Positions 8,768 to 17,564 of a DNA stretch of 64,000 nucleotides are shown piece after piece (the stretch's first letter is position 1; every line of letters starts with the position of its first letter). The notes below the pieces were generated by a model. It was not told where the DNA came from, ran no database searches, and saw nothing but the letters and a program-made list of their open reading frames with translations. This DNA comes from Propionibacteriaceae bacterium (GTDB lineage: Bacteria; Actinomycetota; Actinomycetes; Propionibacteriales; Propionibacteriaceae): positions 1 to 64,000 of the forward strand of contig JAISJO010000014.1 in NCBI GenBank assembly GCA_031261485.1. The letters are read 5' to 3'. The position numbers and the translations under genes are program-made.

Positions 8768-9748
8768 TCAGTCGTACAGCACAGCGGCGATCTTGGGATC
8801 GTCGATGTTGGTCTTGTCGTACCAATAGAAGCCCGTGTCGATGAACTTCGGCAGGGTCTTACCATCGATGGCATCCACTGCAGCCTGGACAACGGCAGCG
8901 CCCATGCCCACGGGATCCTGGGTGATAGCGCCATTCATCTCGCCCGAACGGATAGCGTCAAGTTGAGCCTTGCCGGAATCGAAACCGATGAGGACGATCT
9001 TGCCAGCCATGTTGGCTTCCTGGACACCCTTGAGGGCGCCAATGGCCGAGCCTTCGTTGGAGCCGAAGATGCCAGACAGGTCAGGGTTGGCCGTCATGAT
9101 GGACTTGGCGATGTCAGCCGATTTGGCCTGGTCGCCGCCGCCGTACTGGGGCTCGAGAACGGTGACGTCAGGGCAGTATTCCTTCATACCTTCGAGGAAA
9201 CCGTCACGACGGTCAGTACCAGACTTGGAAACCTGGTCGTGGACGATCAGAGCAACCTTGCCTTTGTTGCCGATGAGTTCGCACATGTGCTTTGCGCCTT
9301 CCTTGGCAGCGACCTTGTTGTCGGTTGCGGCTGTGGTCAGCGGGATGTCTGAATCGACGCCAGAGTCGAAGGCGATGACCGGGATTCCGGCGTCCTTGAT
9401 CTTGGTGAGTGTGCCTGCGGCTGCTTGTGAGTCGAGAGCGGCGAACCCGATGGCAGCAGGCTTCTTGGCCAATGCGTTGTCGAGCATGGTCATTTGGGCT
9501 TCGACCTCGGATTCAGAGGCCGGGCCAATGAACTCGATTTCGACGCCCAACTCAGCAGCCCGAGCTTCTGCACCGGACTTCACGGCCTGCCAGAACTGAT
9601 GCTGGAAGCCCTTGGATACGATGGAGATGAACGGCTTGTCCCCAGAGGCAGAACCACCGGTTGAGGTGCCGCCACCGTTGTCGTTCGAACATGACGCGAG
9701 CGACAAGCTCACCATCAGTGCGGCTACTACCGCGATTATCTTCCGCAT
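8768..9748 (-). CDS. Sugar ABC transporter substrate-binding lipoprotein (RbsB type)
   Basis: A protein of 326 residues with a lipoprotein signal peptide: basic MRKI, a hydrophobic core, and the lipobox LASC with the lipidated Cys near residue 20. A short Gly/Ser-rich linker follows, then a type I periplasmic-binding fold (Peripla_BP_4) with the ISIVSKGFQHQFWQAV opening strand typical of ribose/xylose/fucose binders. ATG 9748 has AAGGAG eight bases upstream; the longer reading frame lacks such a site. It delivers the sugar to the permease and ATPase encoded just upstream in the operon. Confidence 0.9.
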   Translation of the reverse strand: MRKIIAVVAALMVSLSLASCSNDNGGGTSTGGSASGDKPFISIVSKGFQHQFWQAVKSGAEARAAELGVEIEFIGPASESEVEAQMTMLDNALAKKPAAIGFAALDSQAAAGTLTKIKDAGIPVIAFDSGVDSDIPLTTAATDNKVAAKEGAKHMCELIGNKGKVALIVHDQVSKSGTDRRDGFLEGMKEYCPDVTVLEPQYGGGDQAKSADIAKSIMTANPDLSGIFGSNEGSAIGALKGVQEANMAGKIVLIGFDSGKAQLDAIRSGEMNGAITQDPVGMGAAVVQAAVDAIDGKTLPKFIDTGFYWYDKTNIDDPKIAAVLYD

Positions 9749-9842
9749 ACTATTTCTCCTTTGCTTGTTCTGCGGGTCTTTGTGCCGGGCAGGAATTGTT
9801 CCATACAATTCCCGTCAGGCGGGTCGGCGCACGGTGCGCCAC

Positions 9843-10841
9843 TCAGCGAGCCTTGGCTTGCTTGTTGCGAAGTTGATCGATGAACACGACCACCACAATC
9901 ACGGCCCCTAGGACAACGTTTTGCCACTGTTGGGGAAGCATGATGATTTGGAGGCCATTGTTGATGACGGAGATGATCAGGGCGCCGATGAGGGTGCCGA
10001 TGATCGATCCCTTGCCACCAGCCAGTGAGGTTCCGCCAATGACGGTGGCTGCGATGGCTTGCATTTCATAGCCAGACCCTGTGGCGGGCTGAGCTGATCC
10101 GAGGCGAGCAGAGATCATGATGCCGCCCAGAGCGGTGAAAACGCCTGCGGTCGCATAGATGATGACTAGCCATTTTTTGACATTGATGCCCGACAGGGCG
10201 GTGGCCTCCTGGTTGGAGCCGATTGACACGTCATAGCGGCCCAGGATGGTCTTGTTGAAAACGATGTACGCGACCGCAGCCGCCAAGAGTAGGACGAAGA
10301 TGGCGTTGGGGAAGCCGGGAATGATGGTTCCCGTGCTCAGCCACAGGTACGATCCCTGCTTGCCAGAATCGAAATAGATGGGGTGAACGTTGGAGACGAC
10401 AAGGGCCAAGCCTTGGCAGATCATCATGGTGGCCAAAGTGGCAATGAATGGCGGTAGCCCTAAGACTGTGACCGCGATTCCATTGACGCATCCAAGGAAC
10501 GCTCCAAAGAGCAGAGTCAGAATGATGCCGAGCCACACCGGCAGTCCCCAGGTCACCATGAAGGTCGCGGCCATGACTGCCGACAAAGCCATGCCGGTTC
10601 CGCAACTCAAGTCGATGCCAGCCGAGACGATGACCAGAGTCGCGCCCATTGCCAAACACCCGATGACGACCGCTGAGAACAAGATGTTGGTGATGTTGGA
10701 GTAGGTCGGGAACAGCGTCGGCCTTGCGATGGAAAAGGCCACGAAAATGACGAGCAGGCCAGCGAAGGCGAGCAACTGCTGGAGGCGCTGCTTCCACGCA
10801 CTGGGCTTTTGCACAGGGAGTGCTTCGATGACTGACATCAT
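9843..10841 (-). CDS. Sugar ABC transporter permease (RbsC type)
   Basis: A membrane protein of 332 residues with eight to ten hydrophobic segments, of the branched-chain/ribose permease family. The GGTSLAGGKGSIIGTLIGA loop near residue 270 is the characteristic contact region for the ATPase. The start overlaps the ATPase stop codon (ATGA), showing coupling. It forms the channel of the importer with the adjacent RbsA-type ATPase. Confidence 0.92.
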   Translation of the reverse strand: MMSVIEALPVQKPSAWKQRLQQLLAFAGLLVIFVAFSIARPTLFPTYSNITNILFSAVVIGCLAMGATLVIVSAGIDLSCGTGMALSAVMAATFMVTWGLPVWLGIILTLLFGAFLGCVNGIAVTVLGLPPFIATLATMMICQGLALVVSNVHPIYFDSGKQGSYLWLSTGTIIPGFPNAIFVLLLAAAVAYIVFNKTILGRYDVSIGSNQEATALSGINVKKWLVIIYATAGVFTALGGIMISARLGSAQPATGSGYEMQAIAATVIGGTSLAGGKGSIIGTLIGALIISVINNGLQIIMLPQQWQNVVLGAVIVVVVFIDQLRNKQAKAR

Positions 10842-12358
10842 TGTCCCTTCTCTTCTGCTCGCATCGTGGCGAGTTGCATGATGGATTCTTGGGTGGCCTC
10901 GTCAGCGCGCAAGGTCCCGGTGACCTGTCCGTCGTTCATCACAACGATGCGATGTGCCATGCGCAGAACTTCAGGCAATTCGGACGAAATCATGATGATG
11001 GACTTGCCTTCGCTGGCAAGTTGATTGAGCAGTTGGTAGATCTCTTCTTTCGCACCGACGTCGATACCACGAGTGGGTTCGTCGAAAATGAGAATGTCGC
11101 AGTCTTTGACGAGCCAGCGCGCGATGATGGTCTTCTGCTGGTTGCCGCCAGACAGATACTTGACAAGCTGGCTCACACTTGGCGTCTTGATCTTGAGTAG
11201 GTCCGTCGCATCTTGTGCGGCCGCTCTCATCGGACGGCGGCTCTCGAAAACCGAGCGAGAGAACTTGTCCTGGACAGATGAGATGACAACATTGTGCGTG
11301 AGGTCAAGATTGAGCATGAGGCCATATCTCTTGCGATCCTCGGAGAGGTACCCAATGCCGAGACGGGCTGCTTGGGCGGGCGAATGGATGACAACAGGGC
11401 GGCCGCGCACGATGATCTGGCCAGAGACGATGGGATCTGCTCCGATGATGGCACGGGCGGTCTCTGTGCGGCCAGCGCCCATGAGCCCTGCAAACCCCAG
11501 GATCTCGCCTTGGTAGAGGTCGAAGCAGACATCGCGCAGGAGTGACTTGGTTGTCAGGTTCGTCACACTCAAGATGGGCTCGCGGTCGTCACGTACATTG
11601 ACCGGTCGCGCCGATGTGTCGATAGCCCGTCCCACCATGCCCGAAATGACCTCGTCAAGCGTCGTTTCCGCAGTATTCGTCGTGGAGATGTACGAGCCAT
11701 CGCGGATGACGGTGATTCGATCAGTGATGAGCTTGAGTTCGGGCATACGGTGCGTGATGTACACCACACCAGTCTCAGGGGTGATGAAACGGCGAATGAG
11801 TGTGTGCAACTGGGCGACTTCGGCCTCATTGAGCGCTGACGTGGGCTCATCCATGATGAGGACTCTCGCGTCGAAAGACAGCGCCTTGGCGATCTCAACC
11901 ATTTGCTGTTTTGCCACTGTGAGATTGGTCACGAGCGAGCGCGGGTCGAGGTCGAGTTCAAGGGTGTCAAGCAATTCTTGGGTGCGCCGTATCTGCGTGC
12001 CAGGTTTCGTGAAGACTTTGCCCGCCAGGGACTCACGCCCCAGCCAGATGTTCTCGGCCACGCTCAGGTGAGGCACGAGGTTGAGTTCCTGATGGATGAT
12101 GGACAATCCGCGTTCCTCTGCCTCGCGCGGTGTCCGGACACGCAAGGGTTCCCCGTTCAGCCAGAAAGAGCCTTCTTCTTGGGTGTAAATGCCCGTCAAG
12201 AGCTTCATGAGAGTGGACTTGCCAGCGCCATTTTCGCCCACGAGACCCAGGACCTCGCCTTTGCGCAGGTCGAGTCTCATCCCACTGAGCGCCTTGACGC
12301 CAGGGAAAGACTTGTGTGCGTCCTCCACTTGGAGCAGGAGGGTCGGGTCATATTCCAT
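10838..12358 (-). CDS. Sugar ABC transporter ATPase, duplicated RbsA type
   Basis: A protein of 506 residues with two ATPase domains in tandem, as in RbsA, XylG and MglA. The first domain has the Walker A motif GENGAGKST near residue 40 and the Walker B LIMDEPTSAL. The second has a degenerate Walker A (GLMGAGRTE) but a full signature LSGGNQQK and LIFDEPTRGID, as is usual for the family. It couples ATP hydrolysis to sugar import. The next gene overlaps it by four bases, and the mutarotase gene ends three bases before its start. Confidence 0.93.
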   Translation of the reverse strand: MEYDPTLLLQVEDAHKSFPGVKALSGMRLDLRKGEVLGLVGENGAGKSTLMKLLTGIYTQEEGSFWLNGEPLRVRTPREAEERGLSIIHQELNLVPHLSVAENIWLGRESLAGKVFTKPGTQIRRTQELLDTLELDLDPRSLVTNLTVAKQQMVEIAKALSFDARVLIMDEPTSALNEAEVAQLHTLIRRFITPETGVVYITHRMPELKLITDRITVIRDGSYISTTNTAETTLDEVISGMVGRAIDTSARPVNVRDDREPILSVTNLTTKSLLRDVCFDLYQGEILGFAGLMGAGRTETARAIIGADPIVSGQIIVRGRPVVIHSPAQAARLGIGYLSEDRKRYGLMLNLDLTHNVVISSVQDKFSRSVFESRRPMRAAAQDATDLLKIKTPSVSQLVKYLSGGNQQKTIIARWLVKDCDILIFDEPTRGIDVGAKEEIYQLLNQLASEGKSIIMISSELPEVLRMAHRIVVMNDGQVTGTLRADEATQESIMQLATMRAEEKGQ

Positions 12359-12361
12359 TGC

Positions 12362-12889
12362 TCAACCTTGCTTTGTCTGGAAGCTCGAAGCGGGTGGAGG
12401 CAGAGCCTGGTCAGAGGGCACAGGGGTCACGCCTTTGAAGAACAGGGCATTGCCGTACACCCTGGTCTCGCCAGTGCGGATGATGAGCTCGGCCCGGGCG
12501 GCGCGCTCATAGAACGGGTATCTATCCAACAGGGTCACCTGATCGCGGGCGGGGTCTTCACGGGTTTCGCTGCTTGTCACAAGGGGTGCGTCGAGATGAG
12601 CAGCCGCGATGAGTTCTTCTTGGACGGGCAGCAATCCCTGATTTGGCCCCTGCATGAGGCCGAGTTGGAACGCCTCGAAACCATCAGGCACAAACACGGT
12701 GCGAATGGCCTGAAGGACGCGCGGGGAACTGAGTCCGGGCAGGTCCACGAGGTGTTTCCTGGCGAGTTTCGAGCCAGTGAAATGGGCGTCGGCGACGACG
12801 ACCATGTCGCCATGGCCCATCTCGTCCAGAGCGCATAGCAACCGTCCTGTGAGGATCGGATCGATACCTGCGAGCACCTTTGCCTCCAT
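12362..12889 (-). CDS. RbsD/FucU-family sugar mutarotase-like protein
   Basis: A protein of 175 residues matching the RbsD/FucU family. It has the opening MGHGD and DAHFTG motifs, with His and Asp residues of the active site, and a C-terminal tail extended by about 20 residues beyond the usual 140-150. These proteins interconvert alpha and beta anomers of ribose or fucose before metabolism. Together with the fucose-isomerase-like gene, this points to a deoxyhexose or pentose pathway. It is the first gene of the operon, and the operator lies one base before its ATG, so no normal ribosome-binding site is present. Confidence 0.82.
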   Translation of the reverse strand: MEAKVLAGIDPILTGRLLCALDEMGHGDMVVVADAHFTGSKLARKHLVDLPGLSSPRVLQAIRTVFVPDGFEAFQLGLMQGPNQGLLPVQEELIAAAHLDAPLVTSSETREDPARDQVTLLDRYPFYERAARAELIIRTGETRVYGNALFFKGVTPVPSDQALPPPASSFQTKQG

Positions 12890-12890
12890 A

Positions 12891-12904
12891 TGAAATCGAT
12901 TTCA
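12891..12904. promoter_or_regulatory. LacI-family operator before the transporter operon
   Basis: Perfect palindrome TGAAATCGATTTCA, identical to 7600-7613. It sits between the -10 box and the start codon of the mutarotase gene and covers the expected transcription start, the classic position for repression. Confidence 0.82.
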
Positions 12905-12906
12905 CG

Positions 12907-12936
12907 ATTCTAGACAGAAGCGAGTGCCTTTGTCCA
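12907..12936 (-). promoter_or_regulatory. Promoter of the sugar transporter operon
   Basis: On the minus strand, TGGACA (-35) is followed after 18 bases by TAGAAT (-10). The predicted start point falls within the adjacent operator. The rest of the gap to the MATE gene (12937-13123) shows no other clear feature. Confidence 0.65.
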
Positions 12937-13123
12937 CCACCGTTATGGAATTGTGACGTAAACCGGTTCTATGGAGGGTTGGCTGCTGACGCTGGGTGCG
13001 AGTTGATGCCCGAGTCGGAGAGTCGCTTCTTGGGCGGTACTGGAGAGCCGGGCCTGACTTCTTGAGCCAGTGGCACGAGGTGGGCGAGTTGCCGCCAGCA
13101 TGCGTGATTGTCCGAACGTCTGG

Positions 13124-14524
13124 TCACCCCAGCACATTGTGCTGGTACCACCGATTGCCGCGATACCTCAGGCCGAAGATGAGGGCGCGCACGCCCCACT
13201 CGGTCATCCACACTGCCCATAAGCCGATGAGGCCGAAGCCCAGAGCGATGGAGACGATGTACCCCACACCCAGGCGGTACACCCACATGCTCGTGAGAGA
13301 ACCAATGGTTGTGTACACGCCGTCTCCGGCGGAGCGCAGGGCTGCGGGGATGATGGCGGAGGCGGAGAAGAGCGCCGGGTATAAGACAATGCCCATGATG
13401 TACACAATCCACAAGACTGTGTACGTCTGCACGGGGGCATGATAGAAATACCGAATGGCAAGGGGGAACACGGGCAAGAGTAGGACATTGACGACGAGAC
13501 AGGCAATCATGCCGGTGATGACGAAGGTGCGCGTGATCTTGCGGGCGAACGCGATGTCTCCGCGTCCCATGGACCGTCCGACGATGGGAACCAGAGCGGC
13601 AGACAGGGCCTGTGGTCCGATTTCGCCGATACGCATCCAGGAGGCGACGATGGCATGTGCGGCCATCTGATACGTGCCAAAACTGACAATGAAAGTCTGG
13701 ACAACGAGTTTACCGCCATTGAAGAACAGGTCCTCGGCGATGAAGGGCAGGCTGAGGATGAACACTCGTGAAATGGACGTCCAGTCCAACGAGAATAGAT
13801 AAGCCCGGCGCAAGTTAAGTTGGTCGCGGCGGCGGTGAAGGAGGTACACGGCCACGCTCGCGCCGATGTACTGGGACGCGATGACGGCGATGGCGAGGCC
13901 CTCAATCCCGAGGCCCAGCCACAGCACAAGAATGAGGTTGAAACAGATGTTGAGGCCGTTGGAAATGAGCGAGAGGGCGAGGGTGACCCGCGTACGCCCG
14001 ATGCCACGCAGAATGCCGTTGGCGGCGATGATGAGCCCGCGACCAGGGTACGAGATGAGGTGGCCGAGGAAGAAGACATGGATGCCCGCCATCACATCTG
14101 CTTCGGCCCGACCGAACAGGGCAGTGGCCAAGGGCCGGTGGAAGATGATCAGGATCGTGGTGTAAACGACAACGACTCCCAGCAGTCCTTTGAGAGTGGC
14201 CGCCGCCATGCGTCCCATGCGCTCGCGGTCGGCTCGGCCGAAACTCTGGGAGACCATGACGGTCCCGCCCAGGGCGATGGCGATGAAGGTGCCGACGATG
14301 AGCCAGTGCAGTTGTGCGACGGTGGATACCGCTGAGATGGCCGCCGCTCCTGAACTGGAGATGATCGCGGTGTTGGCAACGTCCATGACTACCATGCACG
14401 CACCATCGATGACAAGGGGAATCAACAGGGCGAAGACTTGGGAATGGGTGAAATCCGGGCCGGAGAATTGGCGCAGAACACGCTCACGCAAGCTCAGGTG
14501 CGGTGATGGGGGCGGCACAGTCAT
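13124..14524 (-). CDS. MATE-family multidrug/Na+-type efflux transporter
   Basis: A protein of 466 residues with about twelve hydrophobic segments in two similar halves. It is of MATE type: an early DGACMVVMDVANTAIIS helix, and the repeated GxxxxxxxxxxQxFGxxD/R turns (VSQSFGRAD in half one, VGRSMGRGD in half two). Such proteins export cationic compounds using Na+ or H+ gradients. It stands alone, transcribed leftward, between two sugar operons, and nothing in the sequence indicates its substrate. Confidence 0.88.
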   Translation of the reverse strand: MTVPPPSPHLSLRERVLRQFSGPDFTHSQVFALLIPLVIDGACMVVMDVANTAIISSSGAAAISAVSTVAQLHWLIVGTFIAIALGGTVMVSQSFGRADRERMGRMAAATLKGLLGVVVVYTTILIIFHRPLATALFGRAEADVMAGIHVFFLGHLISYPGRGLIIAANGILRGIGRTRVTLALSLISNGLNICFNLILVLWLGLGIEGLAIAVIASQYIGASVAVYLLHRRRDQLNLRRAYLFSLDWTSISRVFILSLPFIAEDLFFNGGKLVVQTFIVSFGTYQMAAHAIVASWMRIGEIGPQALSAALVPIVGRSMGRGDIAFARKITRTFVITGMIACLVVNVLLLPVFPLAIRYFYHAPVQTYTVLWIVYIMGIVLYPALFSASAIIPAALRSAGDGVYTTIGSLTSMWVYRLGVGYIVSIALGFGLIGLWAVWMTEWGVRALIFGLRYRGNRWYQHNVLG

Positions 14525-14743
14525 TTCCTTGGTTCACTTGAACGCTACCATCGCGGGTGCGCGCAGGTCCCTACCTCGCCACACTTTGCCACAAAACAAG
14601 AGACGTATGCTCCAGGGATGACTGTCTGAAGGATGTCAGCACTTATCCGGTCGACTTCGACATCGGATTCGTAATGTTCGGGCGGATTGAGGACCGAAAC
14701 TGGGACACGGCCTCCGCCGGAGGCAGCGGCGACCTCGGATTAT

Positions 14744-14782
14744 CGGTAGTGCATTCCCTGAAATTTGGGGAATGCACTACCG
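14744..14782. repeat. Perfect 15-bp inverted repeat
   Basis: The arms CGGTAGTGCATTCCC (14744-14758) and GGGAATGCACTACCG (14768-14782) are perfect complements around a nine-base loop, followed by CTTTTCC. It could be a terminator, an operator or an element end. It directly precedes the DUF4143-like remnant. Confidence 0.6.
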
Positions 14783-14913
14783 CTTTTCCGAGATACTCAG
14801 GGTAGAGATGAGATGGATGCGGTCCTTGTGAAAGGACCGGAATGGGCTGCGATTGAAGTCAAACTGTCGTCGGTCCCCTCAGTGGTTGATGCGGGATCGA
14901 CAGGATGGACCAG
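14777..14913 (+). pseudogene. Remnant of a DUF4143 AAA-ATPase gene
   Basis: A short plus-strand stretch encodes FRDTQGRDEMDAVL followed by WAAIEVKLSS. This matches the C-terminal PD-(D/E)XK-like segment of DUF4143 ATPases, including the EVKL motif. No ATPase core or proper start exists upstream, and the frame soon runs into the convergent dehydrogenase gene. It is therefore read as a decayed fragment. The remaining part of the gap 14525-14743 has no supportable gene. Confidence 0.55.
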
Positions 14914-15912
14914 CTACGCGATGTACGGGGCTAGCGCGGGATCGATGGCGCCGCGCATGGGGCGACCTGTGAGGTACAGTTCCACGTCGTCGATTCCGCC
15001 GTGCCCCAGGGCGGTCAGTTCGCGGCCCAAGGAACCGGCCCAATGAGGGGTGAGCGTCACATTGGGGAGGGTCCATAGGGGGGAATCCGGCTCGGGGGGC
15101 TCGGGCCAGGTCACGTCGAGGACCGCATCAAAACGACCTGTGACAAGCTCTTTCACCAAGGCGTCCTGGTCGACGACGATACCTCGGGCGGTGTTGATGA
15201 AGGTCGCCCCATCGGGCACAAGGGCCAACAGGTCAGCGTTGATGAACCCGTGATTGTCGGGCGTGTCCCCGAGGTGGAGGCAGACCACATCAGCGGACAT
15301 GGCCTCCTCAATCCTCGCCAAGCGCACGCCCAGTTCACCGGCCTGGCTCTCAGACACATACGGCGTGTGCAGAAGGACGTCCATCCCGAAAGGGCGCAGA
15401 TACTCGATCAGGGCGTGGGCGACCTTGCCATACCCAATGAGGCCAACGCGAGCCCCAGGAACTCCGACCCCGTCTTCGAAGCTGAGTCCGTCGCCGAACG
15501 TGTCCAGGGCCCGAGTGGAATGGTACTCACGGGCCGCGCGGGGGACCTTCTTTGCGGCCAGCAGAATGTGGGCCAGGCAGTATTGGGCGACAGGAAGCGC
15601 GTTCAGACGAGCTTGTGAGGACACCTGGATGCCCCGCTCGTAGACCTCGGCAGGGACGAGACAGCGCACCGTGCCGCCACAATGGACAATGGCGCGCAGG
15701 CTGGGCATCCCGTCCAGGGCGTGAGCAGCCAACGGGGGAGTCCCCCAACCGGTGACCAGAACCTCTGCATCAGCCCTGACCGCGCCCTCGATGCCCCAGT
15801 CCAGGGGTTCGGCCATGACCTCGACTTCACCCAAAGACTGAAGCCTGCCCCAGTCGGCGTCGGTGAAGAACTCTTCACGCCAACGAGCAGGCATGGCGAC
15901 CAGAATCTTCAT
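14914..15912 (-). CDS. D-isomer-specific 2-hydroxyacid dehydrogenase family protein
   Basis: An NAD(P)-dependent oxidoreductase of 332 residues. The nucleotide-binding motif is GLIGYGKVA near residue 160. The catalytic Arg lies in NTARG, a Glu in DVTWPEPP, and the His in TPHWAGS, so the full Arg-Glu-His set is present. ATG 15912 overlaps the stop of the YesL-like gene and has GGAGGA directly before it. As the last gene of a carbohydrate uptake operon it may reduce or oxidise a sugar-derived acid; the substrate is unknown. Confidence 0.85.
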   Translation of the reverse strand: MKILVAMPARWREEFFTDADWGRLQSLGEVEVMAEPLDWGIEGAVRADAEVLVTGWGTPPLAAHALDGMPSLRAIVHCGGTVRCLVPAEVYERGIQVSSQARLNALPVAQYCLAHILLAAKKVPRAAREYHSTRALDTFGDGLSFEDGVGVPGARVGLIGYGKVAHALIEYLRPFGMDVLLHTPYVSESQAGELGVRLARIEEAMSADVVCLHLGDTPDNHGFINADLLALVPDGATFINTARGIVVDQDALVKELVTGRFDAVLDVTWPEPPEPDSPLWTLPNVTLTPHWAGSLGRELTALGHGGIDDVELYLTGRPMRGAIDPALAPYIA

Positions 15913-16586
15913 TCCTCCGCTCCGCGCAACTCTGATTCGGGCAAGTAGTCTGCGAACACCTTTCGGGAGTTCGACCACACGACGCACAATGCTGGGCACA
16001 TCACCAGTCCCAGTCCGATGGCTGGTCTGACCCAGGTGATACAGGCGATCATCACCAAGATAGCGACGGAGAACAGTGACCATCCAGCCTTACGGATAGA
16101 CAAGTACAAACTTGCCTTGAGCACAGCGCGTCGTCCCAAATCGGGCCGTGCGGCCAAGCCGATCCAGGCGACCGACGCAGTGGCCAAACCGACGATAGCC
16201 AACATGGCTGCGACCGGGAGGGCCAACGAACCGTACCCCCATTGCTTCATGACCCATAGGTCGGCTGCGATGAGGGAGAAATACGCGGAGAAGAACAGGG
16301 CCACAGGCCACAGGCGTTTCCAGGAATCCCACCATGCGCGGAAGTATGTGCGAATGGCGGAGGTCGAGGTGTCGAGGAAGAAGGAGCGGAACACCGCGTA
16401 CGTCCCCCACAGGGCTGGGGCGAGCAGAATCGAGGTCAGTCCCGCCCACGGCCACACCTCGCGCACATCGGCGAAAACGGCGAAGAACCAGAAGGGGGCA
16501 GCCGTCACCGCGATCATCAGATTCGTCATCAACATGATGTAGAAGACGCCTGTGATGGCGATGAAGGCTCCCGAGAATCCACGCAT
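15909..16586 (-). CDS. YesL-like (DUF624) membrane protein
   Basis: A protein of 225 residues with five or six membrane helices. It resembles YesL/DUF624 proteins, which are regularly encoded beside MalFG-type permeases in carbohydrate operons of Gram-positive bacteria. The start lies nine bases after the end of the preceding permease gene, and the stop overlaps the dehydrogenase start. The molecular role of the family is unknown; an accessory function for the importer is usually assumed. Confidence 0.75.
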   Translation of the reverse strand: MRGFSGAFIAITGVFYIMLMTNLMIAVTAAPFWFFAVFADVREVWPWAGLTSILLAPALWGTYAVFRSFFLDTSTSAIRTYFRAWWDSWKRLWPVALFFSAYFSLIAADLWVMKQWGYGSLALPVAAMLAIVGLATASVAWIGLAARPDLGRRAVLKASLYLSIRKAGWSLFSVAILVMIACITWVRPAIGLGLVMCPALCVVWSNSRKVFADYLPESELRGAEE

Positions 16587-16595
16587 CGCCGCTTG

Positions 16596-17564
16596 TCAGC
16601 CCTTCATTCCCGAGGTTGCGATGCCTTCCACGAAGTACCGTTGCCCCAACATGAAGATGATGGCGATAGGTAGGACGGAGATGACCGCGCCCGTCATGAT
16701 GAGCGCGTCTTGGGAGGCAGTCTGCGGGTCGCCCGCGAAGGTGTTCAGGCCCAACTGAATGGTGAACAAGTTGCGGTCGCGCAAGTACAGCAAGGGTCCG
16801 AGGAAGTCGTTCCAGGTGTTGACGAAAGTCAGCAAGGACAGGGACGCGATGGCAGGAACAGACAATGGCAGCATGATACGCCAATAGATCCCGTATTCAC
16901 TCAGCCCGTCGATGCGCGCCGACTCGGACAACTCTTCAGGGATCGTCTCGTAGAACTGCTTCATGAGGAAGACGCCGAAGGCGCCAAAGGCTTGCAGGAG
17001 GATGATGGCCCACAAGGTGTTGGACAACCCCACTTTCGTCAGCAGGATGAACTGCGGGATCATGTACGCCTGCCACGGCACGGCGATAGTCGCCACATAC
17101 CCAAGGAAGAGGGCGTTGCGGCCAGGGAACTTCACGCGCGCGAAGCCGTACGCGGCAAAAGAGCCGGTGAGGACTTGGAGGAAGGTGACGACCACGGCCA
17201 GGATGAGGGTGTTCTTCAGCCAGTTCGTCATCGAATAGCCGCCAGCCATGGAGTTCGAGAAAATACGGATGTAGTTCTCGGGATGCCAGGTCAGGGGCAG
17301 CCAACGGACAGGAACAGAGAAGACTTCGTTGTCGCGCTTGAATGAGGAGATGACCATCCAGAAGAAGGGGATGAGCATGGCGACCGAAGCCACGACGAGA
17401 AGGGCGTACAAGGCCACGCGCCCGATCCACCACGACGTGGACTTGTGGGTGTGGCGTTTCGCAATGACGCGGACCGCTTGTACGGTGGACACCACGTCTT
17501 CAGTCACAGAAGCGACCATGCCGGTGGGGTGGGCGTCACTCGGCGACGCAGGAGACGTGCTCAC
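16596..17564 (-). CDS. Carbohydrate ABC transporter permease (MalG/UgpE type)
   Basis: A protein of 322 residues with six membrane helices after a cytosolic N-terminus of about 45 residues. The EAA loop (ESARIDGLSEYGIYWRIMLPLSVPA, near residue 220) that docks the ATPase is clear. It overlaps the upstream permease gene by four bases. No ATPase gene is present in this operon, so the importer probably uses a shared MsiK-like ATPase encoded elsewhere, as is common in actinobacteria. Confidence 0.92.
   Translation of the reverse strand: MSTSPASPSDAHPTGMVASVTEDVVSTVQAVRVIAKRHTHKSTSWWIGRVALYALLVVASVAMLIPFFWMVISSFKRDNEVFSVPVRWLPLTWHPENYIRIFSNSMAGGYSMTNWLKNTLILAVVVTFLQVLTGSFAAYGFARVKFPGRNALFLGYVATIAVPWQAYMIPQFILLTKVGLSNTLWAIILLQAFGAFGVFLMKQFYETIPEELSESARIDGLSEYGIYWRIMLPLSVPAIASLSLLTFVNTWNDFLGPLLYLRDRNLFTIQLGLNTFAGDPQTASQDALIMTGAVISVLPIAIIFMLGQRYFVEGIATSGMKG

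Noticed and set aside
14765-15046. A plus-strand 93-codon frame as an intact gene.
   Set aside because: Its conserved part ends near 14910 and the rest is antisense to the dehydrogenase gene; it is better read as a remnant.
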